DNA of 64,000 nt from Dethiothermospora halolimnae (GCF_037577855.1 NZ_JBAKFX010000010.1:20566-84565), one strand, 5' to 3'. Positions 1 through 9,810 are shown, numbered from the stretch's first letter. Numbers and translations: made by a program. The notes: generated by a model not told the origin, from the sequence alone.

Positions 1-239
1 TTTTAGGGGGAGTTCTTGGAGTCGGGATTAGTTATCTAGCATCATATGTATTAAATAATTCGGGTTTTGAGTTGATTTCCACCTATGCAACGGAAGGTCC
101 TGGAAAGATATCAATAATTCCAATGTGGCTGGCTTTAGGGGCTTTAGGATTTTCAACTATAGTTGGACTTGTAGCAGGATATTTCCCAGCTAGAAGGGCA
201 ATGAAACTTAGTGCATTAAAGGCGATAAAAACAGAGTAA
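1..239 (+). CDS. C-terminal end of FtsX/MacB-type ABC transporter permease (partial)
   Basis: Only the last 78 or so codons are inside the window, in a frame that ends at TAA 237-239. The readable part holds a hydrophobic segment followed by GLVAGYFPARRAMKLSALKA, the typical ending of FtsX/MacB-family permeases: a last transmembrane helix, then a PARRA box and an 'L.AIR/K.E' tail. Such permeases work with a LolD/MacB-type ATPase to expel or extract lipids, peptides or drugs; the partner and substrate lie upstream, outside the window. A terminator hairpin follows directly. Confidence 0.85.
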   Translation, partial: LGGVLGVGISYLASYVLNNSGFELISTYATEGPGKISIIPMWLALGALGFSTIVGLVAGYFPARRAMKLSALKAIKTE

Positions 240-263
240 AAGATTGAGGTTGAGTAAAATAAT

Positions 264-303
264 AAAAAGGATTTTGCCTTTGGCAAAATTCTTTTTATTT
301 TTC
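264..303 (+). terminator. Rho-independent terminator after the FtsX-type permease
   Basis: The arms AAAAAGGATTTTGCC and GGCAAAATTCTTTTT (one mismatch) enclose a TTT loop and run into a T-rich tract. It sits 25 bases after the permease stop codon. Confidence 0.85.
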
Positions 304-318
304 AGTAATCTAAAGTAG

Positions 319-338
319 GGACAGGGCATGCCCTGTCC
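319..338. repeat. 20-bp perfect palindrome
   Basis: Half-site GGACAGGGCA is followed immediately by its reverse complement. It is GC-rich against an AT-rich background and lies between the permease terminator and the convergent helicase gene. It could be a REP-like repeat; no second full copy is visible in this window. Confidence 0.6.
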
Positions 339-430
339 GGTTTTAATGCCAGATAATATTAATCAGTAAAAAACTTGTATTATTAAATATAACCTTTAAC
401 AATATACTAAAACTAAAACTAAAACTTAAA

Positions 431-3400
431 CTAAAACTCAAACAAATCCCTTATATCATCTTCATTTAAACTACTTATAAAGCTTTCTCCTTTTTTAATA
501 ACCGAATCTATTAGTTTTTTCTTTTTTTCTTGTAGACCATATATTTTCTCCTCTATTGTATCCTTTGTAATAAGCTTATATACATTAACAGTATTTTTTT
601 GCCCTATGCGATGGGCCCTATCGGAGGCTTGAGCTTCCACGGCTGGGTTCCACCAAGGGTCAAAGTGGATAACGGTATCTGCACTGGTTAGATTAAGTCC
701 AGTACCTCCGGCTTTTAGGGATATTAAAAAGACATTTTTATCCCCTTTATTAAATTCATTAACTAGATTAAGTCTAGTATCTACCTTGGTGTTACCATCA
801 AGATAGTTATAGGATATATTTTTTTTATCTAAATTTGATTTTATTATACTAAGTAAAGAGGTAAATTGGGAAAATAATAAGATTTTATGATTAGACCCTA
901 TTAAATCATCCATAAGTTCCATTAGTAATTCCAATTTTCCACTTTTACCATCATAGTTATCTATAAATATGGATGGGTGACAACATATTTGCCTTAATCT
1001 AGTTATCTGGGATAATATCTCAAACCGACTTTTATTAAAACCATCTTCTGATATTTTCTTTGATATATTTTCTTTAATTCTATAAATATAAGCATTATAT
1101 ATTTTTTTCTGCTTAGGGGTTAATTCACAGGATAATTTAGTTTCTATTTTTTCAGGAAGTTCCTTTAGAACATCCTTCTTTTTTCTACGTAATATAAAGG
1201 GAGAAATTATCTTATTTAGTCTATTTAATTTATTATTATCATTACTTTGAACTATAGGTTTTTCAAATTTTTCATTAAATTTTCCATGGGATAACAGAAA
1301 ACCTGGCATAATAAAGTCAAATATGGACCATAGTTCAGTAAGGGAATTTTCAATAGGTGTACCGGTTAGGGCAAACCTATGTTTAGCATTAATAGATTTT
1401 ACTGATGTTGCATTTACTGACTTAGGATTTTTAATATGTTGGGCTTCATCTAGTATACAACAGGCAAATCTATACTCATTATAGAACTCTATATCCCTCC
1501 TAATTAGAGGATAGGAAGTAATGACTAGGTCATAACTACTGATAGTAGATATTAGTTCCCTGCGACTATCCTTGCTCCCCGATATAACAATGGAATTAAT
1601 ATCTGGAGCAAACTTTTCTATTTCATCTTGCCAATTATATATAAGGGAAGATGGGGCTATAACCAATGAAGGAAATTCTCCCTTCAAATTATATATATAA
1701 GTTATAGCTTGTAGAGTTTTACCCAGCCCCATATCATCGGCAAGGATTCCCCCTAAATCAAGATGGGCTAAAGTGTTTAACCATTTATATCCTTTAATCT
1801 GGTAATCCCTTAATATATCTTTAAAATTAGAGGGGATAATTATATCTGATATGTCAAAGTTTTTTATTGATTTTATGATATCTGTTATTTTATCTTCATT
1901 ATCAAAGAAGATTCTGTCTTTACCATCCATTGAGTTAAAAACATTAACTGCTCTATATTTACTTAAGGATATGATGTTATCTGTAATTTCATCCTTTTCT
2001 ATGTGTTCTAATAAAGTATCAACTTTTTCTACCCCTTCACTTTCTAAAGAGACCAATTTATTATTTTTTAATTTATGATATTTTTTCTTTTCTTTAATGG
2101 CCCTTAATATCTCCCCAATTTCTTCTTTATCAAAACCTTCAATATCAATATTTAAATCAAACAAATTACCACCAGATAATGACGTTATAGATGAATTGGT
2201 GATTTTTATATTTTCGGCATAGAAATTTTTCACTCCATCGGTGTAATATATATCGCAAATTGATTTTAGAGAATCTACAGTGTTTTTGAAGAAATCATAT
2301 ATTTTTTCTGAGTTTTGGAGATGAAGAAAACCATCATAGACTTTAAAACCATATTTCTCCAATAAGTTATATATATATTCTTCTTTATTGGTGTCCCTTA
2401 TTATATAGGGATTTGTATTTTCCTTTGAAAAGGGATTTATGGTTTCATCTCCATATATAAACTTAACTTCTATGGATATACCATTTTTATATTTATCAAA
2501 ATATAACTGTGATTTTAAGGGATGTTCAATATATTTATCCTTTATATCCGTAGATAAATTAATTATTGGTTCATTTCTAAAATTAGATAAATAGGATAAA
2601 AAGTTTCTCTTATTTTCGTTGCCAAACTTTATGGTTTTAATATGTCTATCAACATATATTTTGGCAAAGGGATATATCTTATTATGTTCATCTATTAAAT
2701 AAAGTTTTCTATCTTTAAAAAATACTAAAGTATCCTTGTCTGACATAATTATTAAGTCTTCATCTATATCTAAATCTACTATTACATCTGAATCCTCACT
2801 TTTTATATCTATATCAAATGGGATGGTGTCAAAATCCGTTGTAACATTGGAATAGACATCATATTCGAAGTGAAGTTCAAAGGGAGTATCACCAAGTAAT
2901 TTTAAAAATTTTATAAACATATTTTCACTTAAGTCTATATCTTTTTGATTTATAATAGAAACATTTCTATTAAACTTATAACTTGCAGATTCCTGTATAG
3001 AGTATAGTTCTTTTATAAAGTCAAAAATCTCTTTATCTCTTTTGCTAAGTTTATGGCTACTGGGGTCAAAGGTAAACTTCTGACCAAAATATAGAGATTT
3101 ATTTTTAGCCATGGCATCTAAAAGTGAAGGAATGTCTTTAATTACATACAGTCTATCTATACCTAATTTAATAGATAATCTAACTGACAGACGGTTATAA
3201 TCTTGATAGCAATGAATTCTATACAGGGTGGTGAGGGTATCCTTTGGTCTGTCATTTTGAACATTGACATATTGCTGTAGAAACATTGACGCAGGGTCAG
3301 AAAACTTTTTCTCTTTAGTTTTATTTAATTTTTCTATTGTATTTCCATTTTCTATATATAAATACATGGCGGTTATATGTTTACAAACCCTATTTTCACT

Positions 3401-3616
3401 TTCAAAATAAGGACAAGAGCATGATACACTTTTTATTTCATTATATATATCAAAGTTAAAGTTAACTTCATATAATTCAGTTCCCAATACAAAACCTATG
3501 ATTCTGTTTTTTCTAGAGTCATAGGAACCACCAATAACTCTGTTTTTATTATAGTAATTAAGGCCCTTTTCATAGGTCCAATTGTCCATATGCTTTTTTA
3601 ATCTTGATATTTTCAT
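431..3616 (-). CDS. SWIM zinc-finger SNF2-family helicase/ATPase
   Basis: A 1061-residue bacterial SNF2 protein. An N-terminal SWIM zinc finger has the CxC...CxH pattern (C66, C68, C78, H80). A long middle region matches the layout of the bacterial SNF2-associated domain. The two RecA-like lobes follow: Walker A DDMGLGKT near residue 625, Walker B box DEAQH near 723, SALTGTPIENSL-like motif III (here ALTGTPIENSL), and C-terminal motifs GGTGLNLT and DRAHRIGQ near 980-1005. Such proteins are ATP-driven DNA or nucleoprotein translocases; bacterial members are linked to transcription recycling or repair, but the role of this one is not established. The ATG is preceded by GGAGTGA. It stands alone, convergent with the upstream permease. 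Confidence 0.93.
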   Translation of the reverse strand: MKISRLKKHMDNWTYEKGLNYYNKNRVIGGSYDSRKNRIIGFVLGTELYEVNFNFDIYNEIKSVSCSCPYFESENRVCKHITAMYLYIENGNTIEKLNKTKEKKFSDPASMFLQQYVNVQNDRPKDTLTTLYRIHCYQDYNRLSVRLSIKLGIDRLYVIKDIPSLLDAMAKNKSLYFGQKFTFDPSSHKLSKRDKEIFDFIKELYSIQESASYKFNRNVSIINQKDIDLSENMFIKFLKLLGDTPFELHFEYDVYSNVTTDFDTIPFDIDIKSEDSDVIVDLDIDEDLIIMSDKDTLVFFKDRKLYLIDEHNKIYPFAKIYVDRHIKTIKFGNENKRNFLSYLSNFRNEPIINLSTDIKDKYIEHPLKSQLYFDKYKNGISIEVKFIYGDETINPFSKENTNPYIIRDTNKEEYIYNLLEKYGFKVYDGFLHLQNSEKIYDFFKNTVDSLKSICDIYYTDGVKNFYAENIKITNSSITSLSGGNLFDLNIDIEGFDKEEIGEILRAIKEKKKYHKLKNNKLVSLESEGVEKVDTLLEHIEKDEITDNIISLSKYRAVNVFNSMDGKDRIFFDNEDKITDIIKSIKNFDISDIIIPSNFKDILRDYQIKGYKWLNTLAHLDLGGILADDMGLGKTLQAITYIYNLKGEFPSLVIAPSSLIYNWQDEIEKFAPDINSIVISGSKDSRRELISTISSYDLVITSYPLIRRDIEFYNEYRFACCILDEAQHIKNPKSVNATSVKSINAKHRFALTGTPIENSLTELWSIFDFIMPGFLLSHGKFNEKFEKPIVQSNDNNKLNRLNKIISPFILRRKKKDVLKELPEKIETKLSCELTPKQKKIYNAYIYRIKENISKKISEDGFNKSRFEILSQITRLRQICCHPSIFIDNYDGKSGKLELLMELMDDLIGSNHKILLFSQFTSLLSIIKSNLDKKNISYNYLDGNTKVDTRLNLVNEFNKGDKNVFLISLKAGGTGLNLTSADTVIHFDPWWNPAVEAQASDRAHRIGQKNTVNVYKLITKDTIEEKIYGLQEKKKKLIDSVIKKGESFISSLNEDDIRDLFEF

Positions 3617-3920
3617 TTAATCACTCCAAAATCTTATAAAAAATCTCTATTTATAATTATAGCATTTTGACTTAATAAATAAACAATATAAATAAAAATA
3701 GTTAAGTATACTTAGATTTTATTTATTGAATTCCTACACATATTGATGGAATCACCAATTTCCTGCGCTCTGTATTTTGTATTTTACACAGAATAAAGGC
3801 CTTTGGATTAAAGGATTTGTAACTAAAATGTAGAAGTATTTATAATAACACAAATAATATTGAATATAATTTTATAGAATACGGAAACTAGTAAGGAAAA
3901 AATTATATGGAGGAATAAAG
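3617..3920. other. Divergent intergenic region, no gene seen
   Basis: This 304-base gap separates the helicase (minus) from the FAD oxidoreductase (plus). It is very AT-rich. A TATAAT-like -10 facing the helicase lies at 3656-3661 without a good -35. No open frame with a ribosome binding site and no RNA fold was recognised. Confidence 0.5.
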
Positions 3921-5162
3921 ATGAAACTAGTTTCTGGAGATACTGTTTGGACAAAAGTCAATAGAATACCTAAAAAATATACTTACTTAAGTGAAAATAT
4001 AAGCTGTGATGTAGTTATAATAGGGGGAGGTATTACAGGGGCCATATGTGGATATTATTTTGCTAAGGCTGGAATTGATGCTGTTATTTTAGAGAAAAAC
4101 ATTATAGGATACGGTAGCACCAGTGGCTCCACATCAATATTACAGTACGAAATAGATACAGATTTAGTAGGACTTAGCACCATGATTGGACAAGATAATG
4201 GAGTTAGGGCCTTCAAATTATGTGAAAAAGCAGTATATGATATAGGAAATATTATAGAAGAATTAGATGATAATTGTGATTTCACTTATGGAGACTGTTT
4301 ATATTATTCCAATAAAAAATTTGATAAAGAGTCATTAGAAAGGGAATATAAACTAAGGAAGGAACATGGGTTTGATGTTGAGTTTATAGATAAAAACAAG
4401 GGGGAAAAAATGTTTTCCTTTCCAATAGAAGGGGGTATCTATTCAAGAAGGGGGGCTGGAGAGATAGACCCTTATAGATTTACCCATAGTCTAATTTCTA
4501 AATCCATTGAAAGGGGGCTAAGGGTATTTGAAAATACCGAGGTATCGGATATAAATAACTTAGATGATGGAGTAATAGTTACAACAAAAAATAAATTTAA
4601 AATAAATGCTAAAAAGGCTATTATAGCCACTGGTTTTGAAGCTAGAAACTATATAACAGAAGAGATAGTAACCTTATATAGAACCTTTACACTGGCTACT
4701 AGACCTGTTAACAATATAAATGGATGGCACAACAAATGTATTATTAGGGACACAGAGGACTCATACAATTATATAAGACCAACCGTTGATGATAGGATAC
4801 TGATAGGTGGAGAAGACATAGAGATAAAGAAGAGAAATAGTAAAATAGCAAGTTTATCCCATAAAGATCCCCTATCCATAGAAAAGTATAATATTTTAGA
4901 AGAGAGATTAAAAGGGATGTTTTCGGATATAAAAGATATTAGTATAGAGTATAAATTTAGTGGCATATTTGGGGAAACCTACGATGGACTTCCCTATATT
5001 GGAGAATATAAAAAAATGCCAAATTGTTATTTTTGCTTAGGCTATGGTGCCAATGGAATACTATATGCTATCCTAGGAGGTCAGTTGCTGAGGGATATGT
5101 ATTTAGGGAATCCTTCAAAGGATTTAGACTTATTTAAATTTGGTAGAGAAAGTACTAAGTAG
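3921..5162 (+). CDS. FAD-dependent oxidoreductase (DAO family)
   Basis: 413 residues with an N-terminal Rossmann FAD site (VVIIGGGITGAICGYYFAKA, about residues 31-50) followed by an acidic stretch ending VILEKN. The C-terminal part has the second FAD-contact region (DGLPYIGEY...GYGANGI) typical of glycine/D-amino-acid oxidase-like enzymes, including the gamma-glutamylputrescine oxidase-like group. It is expected to be a cytoplasmic flavoprotein oxidising the C-N bond of an amine or amino acid; the substrate cannot be read from sequence. GGAGG lies just upstream of the ATG. The next gene, a PatB-like PLP enzyme, follows after a hairpin repeat, so co-transcription is possible but unproven. Confidence 0.88.
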   Translation: MKLVSGDTVWTKVNRIPKKYTYLSENISCDVVIIGGGITGAICGYYFAKAGIDAVILEKNIIGYGSTSGSTSILQYEIDTDLVGLSTMIGQDNGVRAFKLCEKAVYDIGNIIEELDDNCDFTYGDCLYYSNKKFDKESLEREYKLRKEHGFDVEFIDKNKGEKMFSFPIEGGIYSRRGAGEIDPYRFTHSLISKSIERGLRVFENTEVSDINNLDDGVIVTTKNKFKINAKKAIIATGFEARNYITEEIVTLYRTFTLATRPVNNINGWHNKCIIRDTEDSYNYIRPTVDDRILIGGEDIEIKKRNSKIASLSHKDPLSIEKYNILEERLKGMFSDIKDISIEYKFSGIFGETYDGLPYIGEYKKMPNCYFCLGYGANGILYAILGGQLLRDMYLGNPSKDLDLFKFGRESTK

Positions 5163-5177
5163 AGGGTAAATAATTAG

Positions 5178-5201
5178 TTGGGGGATTGAGAATCCCCCAA
5201 C
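5178..5201. repeat. GTTGGGGGATT hairpin repeat, copy 1
   Basis: The arms GTTGGGGGATT and AATCCCCCAAC enclose a 3-base loop. The same hairpin recurs near 15265, 36521, 46154, 47378 and 53867, always between genes. There is no T-run after it, so it is a REP-like repeat rather than a clear terminator. Confidence 0.8.
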
Positions 5202-5227
5202 AACGATAATAAAAGGGGGAATTTAAA

Positions 5228-6400
5228 ATGAAATATAATTTTGATGAAGTTGTAGATAGGATGGGAACCAATTCTATCAAATGGGATGGAATGGACAGGG
5301 TATATAGTAGAGATGATATCCTACCATTATGGGTTGCAGACATGGATTTTAAAGCCCCAAAACCGGTAATAGATGCTTTAATAGATAGGGCAAAGCATGG
5401 AATATATGGATACAGTTTTAGGCCAGACTCATATTATGAAGCCATAGTAGATTGGATCCATAAAAGACATGGATGGAAGATAGAAAAGGATTGGATAGAA
5501 TTTAGTCCAGGTATAGTACCAGCTATTAATATTGCTGTTATGACCTATACTGAACCGGGGGATAAGATAATAGTCCAAAACCCCGTTTATTATCCATTCT
5601 TTTCTGCTGTTGAAAATAATAATAGGGAACTTTTATATAACCAATTAAGATTAAAAGACGGTAAATATTTCATTGACTTTGATGATTTAGAAAAAAAGAT
5701 AAAATCAGGTGCAAAGATGTTAATATTATGTAGTCCAAGTAATCCCACAGGAAGGGTATGGACAAAGGATGAATTAGAAAGATTGGGAAAACTATGTACT
5801 GATAATAATGTATTAATAGTAAGTGACGAAATACATTCAGATATAGTATATAAAGAACATAAACATATACCTATTGCTTCTATTTCTAGGGAATTATTAA
5901 ATAATACTATTACCTGTATGGCTCCAAGTAAAACCTTTAATATAGCAGGTCTAAGTACATCAGAAATAATTATACCTAATAAAAAGTTAAGGAAGAAATT
6001 TAACAAAGAAATAGAAAGAATTCACGTAGGTATGACCAATGTATTTGGGATAGAAGCTTTAGAGGCAGCATATAGGGAAGGTGAAGAGTGGTTAGATCAG
6101 CTACTTATATATTTACAAGAAAATGTTGATTTTATTAAAGAATATATAGCTAATAACATTCCCAAAATAGAGGTTGTAGATCCAGAGGGGACATATTTGA
6201 TATGGTTAGATTGTAGAGGGTTAGGAATGAATAATAGGCAGTTAAAAAGATTTATGATAGAAGAAGCCAAGGTAGGATTAAATGATGGACCTGTTTTTCG
6301 ACAAGGTGGAGAAGGCTTTCAAAGGATAAATATAGGTTGTCCTAGAAGTATATTAAAAGAGGGGTTAGAAAGAATTGAAAAAGCAGTTAAGAAATTATAA
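5228..6400 (+). CDS. PatB/MalY-family PLP-dependent C-S beta-lyase (aminotransferase class I/II fold)
   Basis: 390 residues, the usual family length. The opening KYNFDEVVDRMGTNSIKWD followed by LPLWVADMDF is diagnostic of MalY/PatB enzymes, as are the SNPTGRVW box, the SDEIHSDIVY segment and the PLP lysine in APSKTFNIAGL. Members cleave cystathionine or cysteine S-conjugates to pyruvate, ammonia and a thiol; some have extra regulatory roles, as E. coli MalY does. GGGGGAA precedes the ATG. Its neighbour upstream is a DAO-type oxidase and downstream an alarmone synthetase, so context does not narrow the substrate. Confidence 0.93.
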   Translation: MKYNFDEVVDRMGTNSIKWDGMDRVYSRDDILPLWVADMDFKAPKPVIDALIDRAKHGIYGYSFRPDSYYEAIVDWIHKRHGWKIEKDWIEFSPGIVPAINIAVMTYTEPGDKIIVQNPVYYPFFSAVENNNRELLYNQLRLKDGKYFIDFDDLEKKIKSGAKMLILCSPSNPTGRVWTKDELERLGKLCTDNNVLIVSDEIHSDIVYKEHKHIPIASISRELLNNTITCMAPSKTFNIAGLSTSEIIIPNKKLRKKFNKEIERIHVGMTNVFGIEALEAAYREGEEWLDQLLIYLQENVDFIKEYIANNIPKIEVVDPEGTYLIWLDCRGLGMNNRQLKRFMIEEAKVGLNDGPVFRQGGEGFQRINIGCPRSILKEGLERIEKAVKKL

Positions 6401-6496
6401 TTAAATTTTAGTTAATTATTACAAAGGAATATTTTGTATTGATGTAGAATAGGTTCAATGATGGTTATAATTATTGGATAGGAGGTCAAATAACAC

Positions 6497-7303
6497 ATGA
6501 TGCAAGATTGGAAACAGATCCTAATCCCATATGAGCAAGCAGTGGAAGAATTAAAAGTAAAGTTTAAAAGTATAAGAAATGAATGTAGGAGGTTAGATGA
6601 ATATTCACCTATAGAGTTTGTTACAGGTAGAGTTAAAAAGATATCTAGTATAATTGAGAAGGCAAAAAAGCGACAGGTTAAATTAGAGGATATAGAGGAG
6701 AAAATAGAGGATATAGCAGGTATTAGAATAATGTGTCAATTTGTTGAAGATATAGATACAGTTGTTGGACTTATAAGAGATAGAAATGGAAAAGATCTAA
6801 AAATAGTTGAGGAAAGAGACTATATAACTAATATAAAGGAAAGTGGATATAGAAGTTATCATGTAATAATTAGATATACTGTACATACCGCATTTGGAGA
6901 AAGGGAAATATTGTCAGAAATTCAGATTAGAACTTTAGCAATGAACTTTTGGGCAACAATTGAACATTCTTTAAATTATAAATTTAAACAGGACTTACCT
7001 AAACATGTAAAGATTAAGCTAAAAAATGCTGCAGAGGCTGCATTTAAACTAGATAAGGAAATGTCTGAGATAAGGGATGACATAATGGAAGCTCAAGAGA
7101 TATTTCAAGCTAAGTCCAGTTTAGTACATGAAATATTAGAAAAAATACAGGAACTATACTTTTGGGGCAATATAAACAACATTGAGGAAATAAGACAGGA
7201 GTTTTTCAAGTTACACGAAGAAGGGAATTTTAATAAATTAAAACAGTTTAATAAAAAACTAGATAGATTAAAAGAAGAATATAATGTTAGAACTATACTT
7301 TAA
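6497..7303 (+). CDS. Small alarmone synthetase, RelQ/YjbM-like (p)ppGpp synthetase
   Basis: 268 residues with a stand-alone RelA/SpoT synthetase domain and no HD hydrolase or TGS domain. Key motifs are RVKKISSIIEKAKKR, the metal-binding IEDIAGIRI, the G-loop stretch GYRSYHVII, EIQIRT and FWATIEHSLNYK. It should transfer pyrophosphate from ATP to GDP or GTP, making alarmone under stress. The C-terminal 60 residues form a charged helix longer than the roughly 211-residue B. subtilis YjbM. AGGAGG is placed about 10 bases before the first of two tandem ATGs, which supports the chosen start. A long hairpin follows the stop. Confidence 0.93.
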   Translation: MMQDWKQILIPYEQAVEELKVKFKSIRNECRRLDEYSPIEFVTGRVKKISSIIEKAKKRQVKLEDIEEKIEDIAGIRIMCQFVEDIDTVVGLIRDRNGKDLKIVEERDYITNIKESGYRSYHVIIRYTVHTAFGEREILSEIQIRTLAMNFWATIEHSLNYKFKQDLPKHVKIKLKNAAEAAFKLDKEMSEIRDDIMEAQEIFQAKSSLVHEILEKIQELYFWGNINNIEEIRQEFFKLHEEGNFNKLKQFNKKLDRLKEEYNVRTIL

Positions 7304-7305
7304 CT

Positions 7306-7352
7306 ATTATACCCAACAAATTGTACTTAAGGTACAACTTGTTGGGTATAAT
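7306..7352. terminator. Long hairpin after the alarmone synthetase gene
   Basis: The arms begin ATTATACCCAACAA and end TTGTTGGGTATAAT, with about 20 paired bases, one mismatch and a 5-base loop. There is no T-run, so it may be a transcription end, an RNA stability hairpin or a repeat. Confidence 0.55.
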
Positions 7353-7397
7353 ACATTTATATAGGAAAAATTAATATCATGGAAGGGAGAGATTTTA

Positions 7398-7733
7398 ATG
7401 GATATCATAGAAAATAATTTAAAGTACTTAATAGAAAAGCATGGAGACATATATGAAGCTTATGAAAACTATGGGAAAATGGTTCACCATAAAGGTGGTC
7501 CATTGGATGAAAAAACTAGATGGCTTATTAAAGTGGCAACATCGGCATCATGTCATCATCATTATGCCCTAAGAACCCATATAAGAAAAGCAATAAAAGT
7601 AGGATGTAGCAGGGAAGAGGTAGAACATGTATTACTACTGGTAGCCCCAACAGCAGGCTTTCCAAGTCTAATGGAAAGTCTACTTAGTCTAAGGGAAGAG
7701 TTGGATCACCAGAAAGAAGAAGATTTAAAGTAG
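7398..7733 (+). CDS. Carboxymuconolactone decarboxylase/AhpD-like protein
   Basis: 111 residues with the helical AhpD/CMD core. The region SCHHHYALRTHIRKAIKVG followed by SREEVEHVLLL corresponds to the family's catalytic helix. In peroxidase-active AhpD proteins this helix reads CxxCxxxH. Here the second cysteine position is alanine and the remaining cysteine is displaced, although the histidine is kept. A disulfide-reductase activity like AhpD's is therefore doubtful, and a decarboxylase or other role remains open. GGGAGAG precedes the ATG. A minus-strand amine oxidase lies downstream, beyond a MITE-like repeat. Confidence 0.85.
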   Translation: MDIIENNLKYLIEKHGDIYEAYENYGKMVHHKGGPLDEKTRWLIKVATSASCHHHYALRTHIRKAIKVGCSREEVEHVLLLVAPTAGFPSLMESLLSLREELDHQKEEDLK

Positions 7734-7779
7734 GTTAAAATAGAATTACATTTTACAATGAACTGGAAAGTGTTTATAT

Positions 7780-7915
7780 AGTTGAGAATTGAGAATTGAC
7801 AGTGGACAGTTAAGGTACAAATCGACTTTCGTCGATTTAATACATAATATTTTACTGAACAAAATGAGTAAAAACACCTTAAATTGTCAATTATCCACTG
7901 TCAATTGTCAACTGT
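7780..7915 (-). repeat. MITE-like inverted-repeat element, full copy A
   Basis: About 136 bases with long outer inverted arms built from GAATTGACAGTGGACAGTTAAGGT and its near-complement. Two smaller hairpins lie inside, one around ATCGACTTTCGTCGAT and one around TTTTACTGAACAAAATGAGTAAAA. The order of the inner hairpins is reversed relative to the copies at 18839 and 26372, so this copy is inverted with respect to them. It has no coding capacity. Confidence 0.8.
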
Positions 7916-7945
7916 ATAAGTAGATTCGAATTCATTTGTAGGTAC

Positions 7946-9706
7946 TTAAATCCCACGATGTATCTTCGCTACCCTTGCAATATTATTAGCTGCTTTCATA
8001 CCAGTTTGAAAGGCTCCATTCATCCAGCCATGGGCACTGGATAGGTGTTCCCCTGCAAAGAAAACTTTATTATTGTATTCAGGTAGACTCATAACATATG
8101 AAAATAACCTTTTTTGTTCTGGTCTAAAATAACTGAATCCACCAAGGGACCAAGGTTCTTGATTCCAATTTAGAGTAACAAAGTCTTCAACTATCCTGTC
8201 TAAATAATTTCTAGGTAATCCGTGAACTTGTTCAACCTGTCTTTTAATTTTTTCAAATGCCATATTATCATATAGATTACCGACTCTTATGGCATCAGAT
8301 GTAAAGTTATATGATGCAGTAATAACTCCAGGGTTCAATGGAGAACAATCATCTTTAAGTCGTCGGCTATATTTATTATTATTAGTAACACAATAACCAT
8401 GATCCGATGGATACCATATTGAAGATATAGGCATATCAGTGAAGGAGCCACCACCTATAATACGTTCATTCGGGCTCCCTTCCTCCCAAAACCGTCTATT
8501 ACATAAAAAAAGAGTCTTTTGGGCAGCAGAATAACCCACTTCTTTAATGGCTTGCATTTTACTGTTTCTAAATAGGGGATATATCTCTATATTTCTAAGG
8601 GTGGAGAAGGGATTTGCACATATTATATAATCAAATTTTTCATATAAATGTTTAGCCATATGTCTATTTTTATATTTTAATATAACAGTATTATCTTCTT
8701 TTGAATCATATATACCATCTATCCATGTACCGGTTAATACCTTTACATCACCTAGATTATGATAAGGAATATTTTCATACTCTTTAGGAGCAGGATTAAT
8801 AAGGGAATTATAAATAGCCAGTGGTATATTAACCATCCCCCCAATAACTTCATATAAAAAGGTAAATAAAAGGGGATTACTTTCTTGTAATACTTCTATA
8901 AAACTATAATAGAAAAAGGAACCGGTAAAAGGAGATAAATTAGCTAGTAGTGTAATAGCAGATTGGCTTAGTCCGGACATTTCCATTACTTGACGTATAT
9001 TATGATAATCCCAATAATTAATAAGATAACTATATTTAGGATGGACTTTTAATAGCTGTGTTCTTACTTCTGGACTCATATTTAATAATGGTGTTTCTAA
9101 AGCATAGTCTAGTAATTCGGTCCAAGGGGTATTTCTTTCCCATTTTCTAAGGTTATATTTAGGATATATTTTTTCCATAACATTTTTACCTTCAGCATCA
9201 TTTCTTACTCGAACATTATTCAAATAAAGAAATCCATTTTCATTATCCTGTATATATGGTCTAGTATTTAGATTAAATAGATTGATATAATGCCAACTGG
9301 ATTCATGGGTTACCGGGATCCGCATAGCACCCAGTTCTCCATAGAGATCCTTTTTTTTATCAAAATAATAGGTAAAAATTCTCCCCCCTATGCGATCCTC
9401 TAATGCTTCAAAGACAGTAATATCAAATCCAAGTTTTCTTAATTCAAAGGCAGAGGACAGTCCTGCTACACCGCCACCTATTATACCGACTTTAATATTT
9501 TTAAATTCTCCAGGATTGGCAATGGTGGTTATATCGGGAGGAGATGATAAAAGTCTTATAATATTATCAAAATCTCCAGGTCTACCGGCTAAAGTAAGGG
9601 CATATTTTGCAAGGGCATATCTTTCTGAATCGGTGGGATTATCTATTTGAGGCGGTGGTAATCCAGGATCAGAGGGTACATATGAAGGTTGATCATCTCT
9701 AAACAT
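7946..9706 (-). CDS. Flavin-dependent amine oxidase (L-amino-acid oxidase/monoamine oxidase-like)
   Basis: 586 residues. The FAD-binding GxGxxG segment VGIIGGGVAGLSSAFELRK begins near residue 72 and is followed by VFEALEDRIGGR, the acidic ribose contact plus the GGR box of the amine oxidase family. The C-terminal FAD motif is FFAGEHLSSAHGWMNGA. The roughly 70-residue N-terminal extension before the Rossmann fold resembles Bacillus and Streptomyces L-amino-acid oxidase-like proteins. It would oxidise an amine or amino acid, making imine and, if oxygen is used, hydrogen peroxide, which is notable in a presumed anaerobe. GAGGAGG precedes the ATG. No partner gene is apparent. Confidence 0.9.
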   Translation of the reverse strand: MFRDDQPSYVPSDPGLPPPQIDNPTDSERYALAKYALTLAGRPGDFDNIIRLLSSPPDITTIANPGEFKNIKVGIIGGGVAGLSSAFELRKLGFDITVFEALEDRIGGRIFTYYFDKKKDLYGELGAMRIPVTHESSWHYINLFNLNTRPYIQDNENGFLYLNNVRVRNDAEGKNVMEKIYPKYNLRKWERNTPWTELLDYALETPLLNMSPEVRTQLLKVHPKYSYLINYWDYHNIRQVMEMSGLSQSAITLLANLSPFTGSFFYYSFIEVLQESNPLLFTFLYEVIGGMVNIPLAIYNSLINPAPKEYENIPYHNLGDVKVLTGTWIDGIYDSKEDNTVILKYKNRHMAKHLYEKFDYIICANPFSTLRNIEIYPLFRNSKMQAIKEVGYSAAQKTLFLCNRRFWEEGSPNERIIGGGSFTDMPISSIWYPSDHGYCVTNNNKYSRRLKDDCSPLNPGVITASYNFTSDAIRVGNLYDNMAFEKIKRQVEQVHGLPRNYLDRIVEDFVTLNWNQEPWSLGGFSYFRPEQKRLFSYVMSLPEYNNKVFFAGEHLSSAHGWMNGAFQTGMKAANNIARVAKIHRGI

Positions 9707-9810
9707 ATAAAAGTTCCTCCTCTTTTAAAAAATCAGTATCCACATATAATATATATGTTTAGATATTTATGAATAGAAATAAAATTTAATTTTTCCACTG
9801 AAACTTATAA

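Noticed and set aside
7398..9706. AhpD-like gene and amine oxidase as one peroxide-detoxifying unit
   Set aside because: They converge on opposite strands with a MITE-like element between, and the AhpD-like protein lacks its CxxC site.
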